Positions 37,351 to 49,129 are shown, counted from the first letter of the stretch. The stretch: DNA of 64,000 nucleotides from Epiperipatus broadwayi (GCA_028023455.1 JAQFVV010012441.1:5252992-5316991), one strand, 5' to 3'. A program made the numbers and translations. The notes: a model not told the origin generated them from the sequence alone.

Positions 37351-38490
37351 TGGTAATGAATGAAAATTATGTTTATTATATATATTGTATAATGACAATT
37401 TCTCCAGAAAATAAATATTAATTATTCATTCATATAGTATCAGATTTAACTTTCGGGTGTGCATATTGTTAATCAATTATTGATAGCATCCACCCACATA
37501 CACACACACACATATATATATATAATTAAGTTATATATATATATTACACATTCATATTATTTGAAATCACATCTGTAAACAAATGTGTATCAAATACTTT
37601 AAATCTTAAGCAAACTTTTTTTTCAATTTTCATATATAAATTGAATTAGTTATATTTTTGATATGAACTGATTCATTAATCAACTTTTCTATTTATGAAG
37701 ATATAAAACAAATCTAAAACTAGTTTTGCATGCATTTTTTTTATTTTCTTAGATATAACAATTTTTATAGATTTTTTGATTTCATATTATATCTTATTCT
37801 TTGATAACTTTTGTAATTCTTCTTAATCCAATACATTCTTGAATTTTCTTCAGAGAGATGGATATTATAGAGTTAAAGAATGAAGGGATACATTCTAAGG
37901 ACAACTCACTACCCATTTGCCCCTAGAAAGTATGACCACATCCTTCATCTCAGACAATTTCTTCATGGTAATCTGCTCAATTGATCTCAGCATATTGTTT
38001 CTTCTTTTATCAAGCTCTTTCTTTCTCTTGTCCTTTCCTTTTTTTTTTTTATTTTCTTGAAACATTTACTTTTACATTTAAATTACTGTCTTAATAGTCA
38101 TTTTGTTTTACAGTTTTTAATCCTTCTCTATTTTTAATGCTTTTCTTATTTTTCAGTTATCATTAGTTAATACTATACTACTATATATTTTTTGGAATGA
38201 TAATTTTATTTAAGTTTTTCTATTTGTTAAAAATGGATTAAAATCTTTAATATACATTTCTTTGTATTTAAATCATTTTATTTAATTTTAAGTTTTTTTA
38301 GTTTTTAATCATTTATTCACTAACATTTTTTAAATGTTATATAACATTAATTTTTTTCTATACATGTCATTATCAATACTAGAAAAGTTTAAAAAAAAAT
38401 GATGTAAAACAAAAGCAATAAGCCTAGGCTAAATATTTTGTATTTGATTTTTGTAATGAACAAAAAGTTTAGACTTTGTGGCTAATTATT
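37351..38490. other. Unassigned AT-rich DNA with small AC/AT microsatellites
   Basis: An (AC)n(AT)n segment lies near 37498-37545. Nothing else is recognised. Confidence 0.5.
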
Positions 38491-38970
38491 CCAATGTATA
38501 AATACATAAAGTGTGCTAAAACGTATGAACACACAAAACTGAAGACAAAAAAAATTTTAATGCTGTAGATTGATATAAACTAAATATATGTATCCAAGTA
38601 TGTGGCTAAGTGCTTCTGAGTACCAAGATTCTCATATTCATAGCAATCTTGTGAATAAATAGGTTGATTAAAAGTGATGTTAAGTATTCCATTTCCTGAA
38701 GATCTTATAGTAAGGTTAAGCAGAAAATATTATTGCTATAAGATCTCCAGGAAATGGAAAACTTAACTACTTTATTTACATAAATTTGCATCGCTCTTAA
38801 CCAACCTATGTATTTGCAAGATAGCTATGAAAATAAGGACATTGGCCCTCAAAATTGCTTAGCCACATACTTGGATACATATATTTAGTTTATATCAATC
38901 TATAGTATTAAGATTTTTTTGTCTTCAGCTTTGTGTGATCATGTGTTTTAGCATATTTTATACATTTGTT
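38491..38970. mobile_element. Foldback/MITE-like element with ~220-base inverted arms
   Basis: The left arm (CCAATGTATAAATACATAAA, CTGAAGACAAAAAAA, GATATAAACTAAATATATG, GTATGTGGCTAAG) returns inverted on the right (CTTAGCCACATAC, CATATATTTAGTTTATATC, TTTTTTTGTCTTCAG, TTATACATTTG). The centre is a strong inner hairpin between CATTTCCTGAAGATCTTATA at about 38692 and its near-complement at about 38737-38757. No coding capacity and no hammerhead core seen. It directly precedes PLE-B copy 2. Only one copy is seen in this window. Confidence 0.85.
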
Positions 38971-39049
38971 TTTGTTCAAATTAAATAGATTACTAGTGGT
39001 GTCATGTCCAGGTAAAATCTTAACATTTGTATCTAACATGTATTAATGA

Positions 39050-39730
39050 CATTATATGTACTCTAGATGTTAGTGAAATGTATGGATCAATTGATCGATT
39101 GGCATCTATTGAAATTATTTCCAACACATTAAGTTTAAAAAATGTTAATGTGAAAATAATAAATTTATAACTAAAACATTAAATTTTATCAATAAAAATA
39201 TTTATGCAGTTTTTAAGAAGGATTTTTATAAAATGTGCAATGGATGGCCCATGAACTTACCTACTATTACTCAAATATGTAATTTTATAATTTCTACATA
39301 TGAAGAAAATATTTTGAAAAAAAAATATTATCAAAAAAAATATTACTGTATGTTATCGATATGTTGATGACATTTTTGTATGTGGTAAACCAAATACAAT
39401 TAATGAGTTGTTTAAAGAATTAAATGGTTTAAAAGGTCTAAGATGGATAAAAACAGATGAAGATTTAATGTGTGTTCAGTTTCTTGATCTTAAAATAACT
39501 AGAAATCAATGCATGCTGGATTACAGTACGACCATTAAACCAACAGTAAAAAGAGGTTATATTTCATATAAATCAAAAGTGCCAATGTCATTCAAATGGC
39601 AGGTTTGATGTCCTTCTTATTTAAAAATAATAGACTTTGCAAATATTCATCAGATAAAGATAAAGATATTGAAATATATTTGAATGAATTGTTAAATGTT
39701 GGCTACAATTATAATCATATATATATATAT
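39050..39730 (+). pseudogene. Penelope-like element family B, copy 2, reverse transcriptase part
   Basis: The plus strand encodes a PLE RT: DVSEMYGSIDRLASIEIISN (near 39070), then the catalytic block CYRYVDDIFVCGKPNTINEL at about 39350-39410, then GLKGLRWIKTDEDLMCVQFL, DLKITRN, TTIKPTVKRGYISYKSKVPM and SFKW. The YVDD catalytic aspartates are intact, and the frame is open from 39408 to 39608 before the first stop. Earlier parts are shifted. The element is interrupted at 39730 by a solo LTR and resumes at 41461. Confidence 0.85.
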
Positions 39731-41460
39731 TATACCTATATTGATATAGGCACATATAATTTTATCTAAAAAAATTATTAAAGTAATTTTTCATAAAAGA
39801 GAAACATAAAATTAAAGGTTGAGTTTATTGCAGCTTGTTTTCGGAGAAGATAAGAATCAAATAGTTTTCTATCGTTAATTTCAGAAGGGGAGATGGGTGT
39901 TTCATTAGAGAAATTAAACTAAGGGTTATAAAAGGAAGTAAAGAGTTTTTATTAGTATTCGTAAAAATATAATTTAAAAAGTTAAAACATACAAATCTCT
40001 TTTCATTCAAGTTTAATTAAAGAAAAAATAATGTTAAAACTAATATATGTGCGTATATATGTGCGATTGTCAACAATAGAATAAATGTTATTATAAATAA
40101 ATGAAAGTTAAAGAAGATTATCATTAAAAAACATGGCAATGGCTATTAGATATTAATTAATATAAAACAATACATTTTTTCATGGCTATTACCAATTAAG
40201 CAATCTTTCAAAACACGTTTATCAAATGATTATCACTGGAATTTCGACAACAGATCTTTGCCGGAGATAGAAAGACAACACGTCGCAGGTATAAATAGAC
40301 TTTTTTATCGGACAATAGTTCAGTTCACAAATTAGTTGAGTGAGTGCAGTTCACAAAGTAATTGAGTAGTGCTGTTCAGAAATTAATTGAGTCAGTTAAG
40401 AAACAAAATGCAGTGTTGAGAAGATTTTGGGAATTCATGCCTCTCCACAGCCTAAAAAGTCCGATGAAAATAGCAAGATCTGCCCATGAAATAATGTCAA
40501 CGTAACAACTTAGAAAATCTCCATCAGTATTTAATTGTCTCCAATAGTAATAATCGTAAAAATCAGGAAACTCATCAAGGAAAAGTCCCAGCTGGTTGGT
40601 AAGCATTCATAATGGAAATATCCTCACCGAAAGCAGCCACCAAAGAGAACAAATTTCTACATCTACATTCAAAAGCCTAGGTAAAAACATTTGCTTATTT
40701 CATTTATACTGTAATAGCCATTGCATTGCATTAATTCATACGAATCTTTCAAGAGTCTAATTATATGAACTTTATATCATACATAAATGAACTATTGATA
40801 TGTGTGATTAAATTCCAAATGCTATGTAGTACTTTATTATTATTATGTGTGTACATGAGTTAATATGTGCATGATCATTATATCAATATTTATTAGTTAA
40901 ATTAGAGTGTTCTGTTATTAAATCTATAGGAATATTTAAACCATTTAGAAATGTTAATTTAAAATATGCGTGTGTTTTATTAGAATTATAAAATGTTTAA
41001 ATTTAGTAAATAAATGTTAGTTAATAAATTATCTTTAAAATTAAACTTTATTTGTCAGTCAATTCTTTTTATCAATTCCTTTTATCAAATTCTTTTATCA
41101 ACTCCTTTTACAATTCTTTTATCAAGTCTTTTAACCACTAATTAAGTATAATCTATTAGTGATTACAAACAACTGAGCTAGTCATGGATTTAGGCGTTGA
41201 GTTAGTGGCCACTGTTCAAAGTGCGTTGTCTATTCTTTTAGTATTCTTTTAGAATAAGCAGCTGGCACCCGTGGTTATACACAAACAAAAAGTGCCTTGG
41301 ACATGGTGTTCAACTCAACAGCTGAGAAGAAGCTATGTCCTGGAAATGTTATGTTAGTTATATACTTTATAGCTATTGTTTGGGCATACATACTCTCCGA
41401 GTATGTTCTTCTCTGCCTAAGAGACAGGTGTTTTGAATGCACATATTCGAACTCGGTTCA
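39731..41460 (+). mobile_element. Solo LTR (copy 2), inserted in PLE-B
   Basis: About 1.73 kb, closely similar to 25289-26982 throughout: GATATAGGCACATATAATTT, GGTATAAATAGAC (TATA box, about 40288), CAAAATGCAGTGTTGAGA, the AATAAATTATC poly(A)-like zone, TCCGAGTATGTTCTTCTCTG, and end CGAACTCGGTTCA. The first dinucleotide is TA instead of TG. It splits PLE-B between GYNYNH and IIFRDFNIK, which read together once it is removed. Both flanks are AT runs, so the target duplication cannot be measured. Confidence 0.75.
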
Positions 41461-42062
41461 ATATATATATATAATATTTAGAGATTTTAATATAAAATAT
41501 AAGAATAAAAATTGTAATAATAATATTGATTCTCCTGCTAATAAAAAAACATGGATATCAATCCCATATATTTAAATTGATCAAGTAAATTTTATAAGGA
41601 AAATTTATAAAGGTATATGTGATATTGCATTTTACACACCTCTTATATTAAACAAATTAATAAATAACTCCAAAGATAAAACCTCATTTATAAATAAAAA
41701 TTGTCTTATTTATAAATGGATATGTACATGTGGAATTGGGTATATAGGTGAATCTAGATGTATGTTTAAAAAAAGAACTAAAGTGCACTTGCTATTATTA
41801 AAATGATTTCAGAAATTGAAACAAAATTGCATAGTAGATAATAATATTCCAGCATCTGTTTTTTACAACTATAATAAATCATGTATTTATGATTTTGACT
41901 TCAATTTTAATAATGTAAAAATATTGCAAATTAAAAAAAAATAACAAATAAAAATAAAGGAAGCTATGCTAATATACAAATATAAACATGACTTAATTAA
42001 CAGGCAAGCAGCAAACATTAAGTTCATGGAATTGTGGGAAAGTTAGCTGTTTAAACCTTTAG
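41461..42062 (+). pseudogene. Penelope-like element family B, copy 2, endonuclease part
   Basis: Continuation after the LTR: FRDFNIKYKNKNCNN, then NKKTWISIPYI, then FIRKIYKGICDIAFYTPLIL, NKLINNSKDKTSFINKN, and the GIY-YIG start CTCGIGYIGESRCMFKKRTK at about 41725-41790. After frameshifts it reads IKEAMLIYKYKHDL and RQAANIKFMELW near 41970-42035, the usual PLE C-terminus. GIGYIG keeps the YIG triad. Stops after YI and elsewhere make it non-functional. Confidence 0.85.
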
Positions 42063-42101
42063 TTGACAAAGATTATTGGGATAATAGAAAGTGCTCCTAA
42101 G
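42057..42101 (+). ncRNA. Hammerhead-like motif at the 3' end of PLE-B copy 2
   Basis: Stem I CTTTAG faces CTAAG. Core TTGACAA (consensus CTGANGA, two substitutions), stem II ATTAT/ATAAT with loop TGGG, GAAA, then AGTGCT plus C, which fits A-U and G-C pairs of a tiny stem III. Predicted inactive in this copy. Confidence 0.5.
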
Positions 42102-42156
42102 TGGATAAAAATTTATAATTATTTAGTTAGTGTATTTACAAATATTCAATTATATG

Positions 42157-42160
<4 letters not shown>

Positions 42161-42246
<86 letters not shown>
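42161..42246. repeat. (AC)n(AT)n microsatellite
   Basis: An AC run passes directly into an AT run of about 58 bases. A short open frame crossing it is an artefact of the repeat. Confidence 0.95.
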
Positions 42247-42248
<2 letters not shown>

Positions 42249-43385
42249 CCCAGTAAGTTGTCTATAAGAAGCATTACAAGGTGATTTGCTAAACTGATAA
42301 CTATTAGTTTGTTGATACTACATAATGAAAAATCAAGTGTTTTTCATAAAAAAATTTTTTTGAAAAATATACATATTTTTAAAAGGCAGCCATTTTGCCA
42401 AATTATTAATATATATATATATCAGTACAACAATTCATTCATTTCATCACAATAGTAGGGTCAAAAATTATTTGTGCCATTAGAACTTATAAGAACAATA
42501 GAATAATAAATTGCAATTATAAAAATTAGGATATATCACTTACTTAATCTCATTTTGATTCAATATCTTTGTACTTTGTTCTGAAATTAGAATTTCTGAC
42601 ACATTGTAGTCAAACATGGTTGTCATTGTAATCTTACACAATCACAAAAATAAATATATATTTTTTTTAATTGTGAAAATAAAATCTCACAATATAACAA
42701 AATGCAAATGTATTAAAAATAATATGATAAAGTGTTTACATTTCCTCAGAAACATTATTTTTGTAACTAATTTTTAATTAATATTTTTATACCTAAAAAT
42801 ACATATTTTTATTTCTACAAAATGCACTATCTTATGTTTAAAAAAGTATATTACAAAAATAAATATATAATAATCACTTCAATTATTATAACTATATAAA
42901 TTAACTGTCGATAATATTTCTTGATCTATTTTTTATTTTACTGAGGGTGTTTTTATGGATAAAACAATTACTTCTCAATTAGTGAATTAAAAAAACAATT
43001 ACAATGATGCAAAAATAAATTCAAAATTTTATTGACTTGATAATTACAGAACAAATATTTTTAATAATATAATTAAAATGCATTCAACATAAATTTTAAA
43101 ATGTGCACAATCTTAATTTAAATTTTATTTACATGCTTAACTTTTAATTCAGCAACACACAGTCACCAAAATATCAACATTGTTATTTGCAGAAATTTAA
43201 ATAGAGAACCATAATTTATAAAATTATCATTAAAATAAATTCTAGCATTAGATATATATTTACACTCAGGTTAATTTACTTTCTAATTAATAATATTTTC
43301 AATTTTAAGGATTTTTCTTAATCACAATTTTAATGTTTGAGATATATATATATATGTAAAATATCCGTTAATTAAAAACAATATT
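42247..43385. other. Unassigned AT-rich DNA
   Basis: No feature recognised apart from short AT runs. Confidence 0.5.
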
Positions 43386-43500
43386 GTAATTATAATTGAA
43401 ATAATATTTTTAACGGTTTACAAACAATTACAAACAATCTTTAAATCGGCAGATTTAAAGATTTAAAATTGTTTGTAATTGTTTGTAAACCGTTAAAAAT
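43386..43500. repeat. Hairpin inverted repeat cut by the assembly gap
   Basis: ATTTTTAACGGTTTACAAAC, then AATTACAAAC, then AATCTTTAAATC-GGCA-GATTTAAAGATT, then GTTTGTAATTGTTTGTAAAC and CGTTAAAAAT. The central 12-bp stem is perfect. The right arm stops at the N run and continues, in sequence terms, after it. Confidence 0.9.
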
Positions 43501-44000
43501 NNNNNNNNNNNNNNNNNNNNNNNNNNNNNNNNNNNNNNNNNNNNNNNNNNNNNNNNNNNNNNNNNNNNNNNNNNNNNNNNNNNNNNNNNNNNNNNNNNNN
43601 NNNNNNNNNNNNNNNNNNNNNNNNNNNNNNNNNNNNNNNNNNNNNNNNNNNNNNNNNNNNNNNNNNNNNNNNNNNNNNNNNNNNNNNNNNNNNNNNNNNN
43701 NNNNNNNNNNNNNNNNNNNNNNNNNNNNNNNNNNNNNNNNNNNNNNNNNNNNNNNNNNNNNNNNNNNNNNNNNNNNNNNNNNNNNNNNNNNNNNNNNNNN
43801 NNNNNNNNNNNNNNNNNNNNNNNNNNNNNNNNNNNNNNNNNNNNNNNNNNNNNNNNNNNNNNNNNNNNNNNNNNNNNNNNNNNNNNNNNNNNNNNNNNNN
43901 NNNNNNNNNNNNNNNNNNNNNNNNNNNNNNNNNNNNNNNNNNNNNNNNNNNNNNNNNNNNNNNNNNNNNNNNNNNNNNNNNNNNNNNNNNNNNNNNNNNN
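43501..44000. other. Assembly gap, 500 N
   Basis: Exactly 500 N, a conventional placeholder length. The 17 bases before it (TGTAAACCGTTAAAAAT) are identical to the 17 bases after it. Confidence 0.98.
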
Positions 44001-44040
44001 TGTAAACCGTTAAAAATATTATTTCAATTATAATTACAAT

Positions 44041-44704
44041 ATATATGTATGAATCAATAATAATGCACGCAATTTTTTTTACTAAAAGTAGCCATTATGA
44101 CACCTTATTTATTATATAATTGATTCATAAGACTATTCGAAAAACAAATTGTGCTTGCTGTCTAGGCTAAATCTGTATATTAATAGAAAGATAAGTAAAT
44201 AATCAGATGCAAAGATAATTAGATAAATAGATGTCAATACATCCATGGGTATTGCAATATTAAATTTTCAACTCTATAGTTTATACAATACTCAATAATG
44301 ATTATAGTTTTTAGATAAATAAACCATTTCCTTATTTGCATTTCAACATAGCGCTTATGCAGTTGCTAAATGTCTACCTAATTTTGGCCCTAAATAATAA
44401 TTTTTCTGTGTGCTTGATTTTTATATTTCACAATTTAGTTACATAAAAAAAATATTTTATTAATAATTTTATTAACAGGTAAGGTCTCTGATGTTCTAAA
44501 AATGTTTTTCGTTCATAAACAAAAAAGTTAAATATAAAAAAAAAAAAACTTCATTCAATGCCAATAATGAATGTAACCCGTAAAAATAGATAAAATTTAA
44601 AATAAATGCTTTCCTTAAATATACATATGTAGAAATAATATATATATATAACCAAAACTGCCTCACACTATACAAGCAAAAATAAAAATGCAAAACCATA
44701 AAAC
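44041..44704. other. Unassigned AT-rich DNA
   Basis: No supported feature. A minus-strand open frame at 44496-44711 has no recognised domain. Confidence 0.5.
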
Positions 44705-45035
44705 AATACAATACTAGATGAAATCCAAAATTTTACCAAAATCCTTACAAAAACATGGTTTCATCTACTACAAATAGACCTTCTCAAGTGACAATCAAAC
44801 TAAAGGAAATAACATATATATACAAACAAACAAACCTTCCCACAATTCATTTCAAACTCCACCTTCCCTTAATATCAAAAGAAGTCTACATAAGATTGAT
44901 AGCCTCAGAATCAAGAAGTTTTATCATCAAAGTCTTCTTTATTCTTCTTTTTAACTCATTCTTTTTATAAAAAATAACCGAAGCATTGTTAAACAATATT
45001 CTATGACCTGTATTTAATTCATGAATATATAATTT
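44705..45035 (-). pseudogene. Penelope-like element family C, left (minus) fragment
   Basis: The minus strand reads YIHELNTGHRILFNNASVIF, then YKKNELKRRIKKTLMIKLLD, then SEAINLM, stop, TSFDIKG: the C-terminal third of a GIY-YIG endonuclease. A ~100-base tail leads to 44705. It is the inverted twin of 45260-45590. The plus-strand frame at 44755-44970 is its antisense shadow. Confidence 0.8.
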
Positions 45036-45595
45036 GGTTTATAGTAATTTGTTAGGTGGAATAAAGGTTGCATGTAAAAAAGGTTCTGATTTGAATTCTT
45101 TAATTAATGGTTCAAAACAGACTATTGATAGAAGGTCTATTCCTGATATTGTTTATAAGATTTTATGTATGTAAGCCAGAATAAGTTTAGCCTCAATGAA
45201 AGGATTAAGGTTCATATAAGTAGAGTTAAATATAGGTATATTAACTCAGCATTATATATTCATGAATTGAATTTAGGTCATAGATAATTGTTTAACAATG
45301 CTTTGGTTATTTTTTATGAAAAGAATGAGTTAAAAAAAAGAATAAAGAAGACTTTGATGATAAAACTTCTTGATTCTGAGGCTATCAATCTTATGAAGAC
45401 TTCTTTTGTTAATAAGGGAAGGCAGAGTTTGAAATGAATTGTGGGAAGGTTTGTTTGTTTGTATATATATATATATGTTATTTCTTTTAGTTTGATTTTC
45501 ACTTGATAAGGTCTATTTGTAGTAGATGAAACCATGGTTGTGTAAGGATTTTGGTAAAATTTTGGATTTAATCTAGTATTGTATTGTTTTTGCAT
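45036..45595 (+). pseudogene. Penelope-like element family C, right (plus) fragment
   Basis: The plus strand reads SIPDIVYKILC (GIY start, about 45137), a stop, then NERIKVHISRVKYRYINSAL and YIHELNLGHR, stop, LFNNALVIF, YEKNELKKRIKKTLMIKLLD, SEAINLMKTSFVNKGRQSLK. It is the same endonuclease as the left fragment but starts about 200 bases further upstream. The first bases are joined to the left copy in head-to-head orientation. The 93-codon minus frame at 45314-45595 is an antisense shadow. Confidence 0.8.
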
Positions 45596-45605
45596 ATATA
45601 TATAT

Positions 45606-46750
45606 ATATGTTAATTCTAATATTTTCACGGATAAAAGATGTCATATTATTATTACTATTTATGGGATATTCCGTGTAGTGAAAAAGCTAAATGCTGACA
45701 TTTCAGTACAATATCAAGTACCTTCCTCAGAGCATCCTCTTTCTCAAATCATAAGAATGCATGTGAGATTTAAAACTGTTTTTATCGTTTTCTTTTTCCT
45801 CATATTTAAATTCTATTGGTTGAGAAGTTTTAAAATTTATTTTCTCTTCCAATAGCTTCTTCCAAATGTTGTTAATCTTCTTTAATTCACACCTTTTATT
45901 TATGCTCTTGGGCCTTTTAAAAATCTCTATAGCTTCTCTTAGCAATCTCTGGTCATATTGTTCAATTTTTGCTAAAATATTTGTATTTTCAAAATTGATA
46001 TCATGATTTGTTAATTTTATATGAGAATAAATAGCTGATGAATTGGATTTTTCTCTCACTGCCAGAATGTGTTCTTCTTTTCTAATATTTATTCTACAAT
46101 TAGTCTGTCCTATATATGTATGTGGACAGACCCTACATGGAATTTCATATACACCATGACACTCCAAAGCAATTTTATCTTTAGGAAGTGGAAATATTTC
46201 ACTAATTTTTTTATAAATAGTGTAAATTGTGTGAATATTATTATTTTTTAAAATGTTACCAATTCTATCAGTTACTCCTTTTATATATGGCAAAATTGTC
46301 TTAATTTTTGATGTATCAAAATATTTTTTCTTTTGATATGTATAAGCTCTATTAATAATGTTGTAATTAAAACCGTTATGAAGAAACATTTTATTAGTAG
46401 CAAAAAGGTCCGGGTGAAAATGGCCATCATCAGAAAGTCTCTTTGTTCTATCCAATAATGTCTTTGCTATTGAAAATAGTTGTGCAGGATGGTGATGAGA
46501 GAAAAAATGCAGATATCTCCCAGTGTGTGTTGGGTTTTATATATATATCATGGGATAAAGAACCATCTTCCCTTCTTTCAATCAAAACATCTAAAAAAGG
46601 TAATTGATTATTATTTTCTATCTCCATGGTAAATTTAATATTGTTATGAAAAGAGTTTAAAAAATTAAAAAAGTCATCAAGAGCATGCTTGCCATGAGGC
46701 CATATAACAAAGGTATCATCAACATACCTCAGGCATATAGATGGTTTTTT
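45606..46750 (-). pseudogene. Penelope-like element family A, main (minus) copy: RT end plus GIY-YIG endonuclease
   Basis: The best-preserved element here. The minus strand starts within the RT at ICLRYVDDTFVIWPHGKHA (catalytic YVDD at 46715-46726), then FTMEIENNNQLPFLDVLIER. A single frameshift near 46530 leads to PTHTGRYLHFFSHHHPAQLF and the open frame 45727-46455. That frame (242 residues from the first Met) contains VTDRIGNILKNNNI (about 61-74) and the GIY-YIG core GVYEIPCRVCPHTYIGQTNC (101-120) with Arg and His following, a probable catalytic Glu in LLREAIEIF, and the C-terminus HSYDLRKRML. The 5' two-thirds of the RT are missing. Cys-Pro-His spacing in the core is typical of animal PLEs. 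Its 3' tail holds a hammerhead motif. Confidence 0.9.
45692..45735 (-). ncRNA. Hammerhead ribozyme-like motif, 3' tail of PLE-A (minus copy)
   Basis: Minus strand: stem I ATGCT/AGCAT (5 bp, perfect), CTGAGGA, extra A, stem II GGTAC/GTACT (loop of 8), GAAATGTC. It differs from the plus copy by C to T in the segment after GAAA (ATGT for ACGT), which weakens the self-complementary stem III. Confidence 0.6.
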
Positions 46751-46880
46751 AACTGCATTCTTATGATTTGAGAAAGAGGATGCTCTGAGGAAGGTACTTG
46801 ATATTGTACTGAAACGTCAGCATTTAGCTTTTTCACTACACGAAATATCCCGCAAATAGTAATAATAATATGACACACAC
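46751..46880 (+). mobile_element. Penelope-like element family A, 3' end only (plus copy)
   Basis: The plus strand reads HSYDLRKRML and stop (46754-46786), the last codons of the PLE-A protein, then the same 3' tail as at 45650-45735. It is joined head to head to the minus copy at about 46750. An (AC)n(AT)n run ends it. Confidence 0.85.
46780..46823 (+). ncRNA. Hammerhead ribozyme-like motif, 3' tail of PLE-A (plus copy)
   Basis: Stem I ATGCT (46780-46784) pairs perfectly with AGCAT (46819-46823). Core CTGAGGA (46785-46791), extra A, stem II GGTAC/GTACT with loop TTGATATT, GAAA (46811-46814), then CGTC. The ACGT after GAA is self-complementary, leaving no loop for a monomer but allowing a dimer. 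C46818 is the predicted cleavage residue. The extra A after the first core block is shared with PLE-D. Confidence 0.65.
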
Positions 46881-49129
46881 ACACACATATATATATATAT
46901 TCCAGTGATTTTAGATACATAATTGGAAATTAATAGCATGGAATAAAATTGTTATTGATATTAAATTATACTTTCTGTTATTTAATTGTAAAATGTGTCC
47001 CTTTAAATCTATTTTTTTCTGAGCATACACTATATCCTACACTACATTTTAAATATTTGTTACTTTTCAAAAAAATAGACATTCATAAAATGTAAATAAC
47101 CATAAGATGAATTATTTAATGAATTAACGTAATTCATTCTGTTTCAGGTTATAAACTTCTGCCAAATATGTTCTTAATATTATTCATTTATCACACAATA
47201 AAATAACCCACTTTCAAATGCTATAGTTTTTAAAAATATTTGGACAAACATTATCACATTATTCTTAAACAAATGTGGTATTAATTAAATTTATTTATTA
47301 GTTTAGACAATACATTATTTTTATTCCATATATGGATTTTTAAAATTTTATTATAGATATATTAATGAAAATATTTTAAAAAAAGGAAATTTCGATTTAT
47401 AATTTTATTTAGGGAAAAAAAACTACATATTATAATTGTTCCACATATTAAAATTGGTTCATATGTATGAAGTTCGATTGATAGAATGGTATCTTACTAG
47501 GCATTGTTTTTTGTCAAACATCATATATGTAAAATATAAATTTCTACAGAGATATAAATAAATAACATTAATAGACTGCATAACCACATGCTATGGTTGT
47601 ATCAATAATTTTTCTTGAAACAATAACTTAAACAACCTTAGATACATGTTGCACTAATTATTTTTTTATATACATGACTACCAATTTCAATAAAGTTTTT
47701 GTCAAAATAAATTACTTTTTTACATTATTATTATAGTCATATTTAAAAGTAATTTAACAATAAATGTTTGTTAAAGATGACAATTTTATCTAAAAAAAGA
47801 TTTACCTTAAATAGAATAAATCAATTTTATTTTTGGTTCCCATTACATAAATTTAAAATCTTTCTAAGAGCATTATATAATTATAAAAAAGTTTAATATT
47901 TATTTTTAAAATTAATTTTGTAAAACAATAAAAATAAAATAAGAAATAGCTTTATTAATGAACTCGTATATTTCTGCCTTATTTATATAAAGCAATCAGG
48001 CTCCACTGTAACACATATGTTGGTCTTTTAATTAAGGAATGTGCTTACTTTTTAATTACTTTTTCCATCTATAGTCAAATCAAAATTTAAAAGATAAAAT
48101 CATTACTATTCTATAAATATCATTTAGAAAATACACAAAATATTAAATATAATCACAATTTAAATTTTAGAGTGCAGTTTATGAATACTTATACTGCCAA
48201 TTAAGTAACCTCAGATTTTATGGATAATTGTTATTTTAAGCATTGATTAATAACTTTTTCTCCATAATAAATAATTGAAAAAATATTGACCACTCTTTAC
48301 TCAATTATGAGAAAAATATATTAACTCACTAACCAAAGTGATGCTGATAATGCGAAAACATTTTTTTTTCATCTAGTTTAAAATGGAATAGAGATATTGG
48401 TAAAACAAACTGTTTTCAGTAAAATTATTATTAAAATTAATTTTAGCCATAAAAACAGTGAAACAATATTAAAATCAATACATTTATTTTAAAAAAAACT
48501 GCTTGTATTTTTATTTTAGATAAAATATTAATTGTTTTCTATAACATGTTTAAAAGTTCTAATAACATGATATAATTATAAAAATAAAATATACTTCATA
48601 TTTATTGAATAAAATATCTTTCAAAATAAAAAAAAAAAACTTAGAAATAATAATTGTTTTAAAAGGAAAAAAACATGCTCTAAAACAACAATAAAAAAGC
48701 CTCACCTTTCTCATTTAATAACATCAAGCAATCAACCTCATCATAATGTGTAAATTTACTATTTAACTTTCTATCTTTTTTTATCTTTTAATTACTCCTG
48801 TCATCTAAGAACAAAACAAAATCCAAACTTAGAACGACTATGAATCTATTAGATGTATTTAATACCAAACTCCAATGTAAACATAAGTTTACACAGTGAT
48901 CAAATGATAACACAAATTACATTAATAAACATATTGTATTAGATAACTTTGGAAAATAGATTATATACAAATTTATAATAAGCATTTAAAGCATAAAGCT
49001 AAACTAATCAATAAATAATCAAAATTACCCCAAATTCACAACTCAATAAGACTAGGCAAAAAAATAAACTCTAAAACACTACCAATGGATTCATTGCTAT
49101 AAGCACAATTCTCAAGTGTAAAGAAGCAC
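46881..49129. other. Unassigned AT-rich DNA
   Basis: Apart from a short AT run near 46890, no gene, RNA or family repeat is recognised. Confidence 0.5.

Noticed and set aside
43469-44005. A 178-codon open frame
   Set aside because: It consists almost wholly of unknown residues from the N gap.
45314-45595. A 93-residue minus-strand protein, and its relative on the plus strand at 44755-44970
   Set aside because: Both are antisense to the PLE-C endonuclease; their similarity comes from the inverted repeat.
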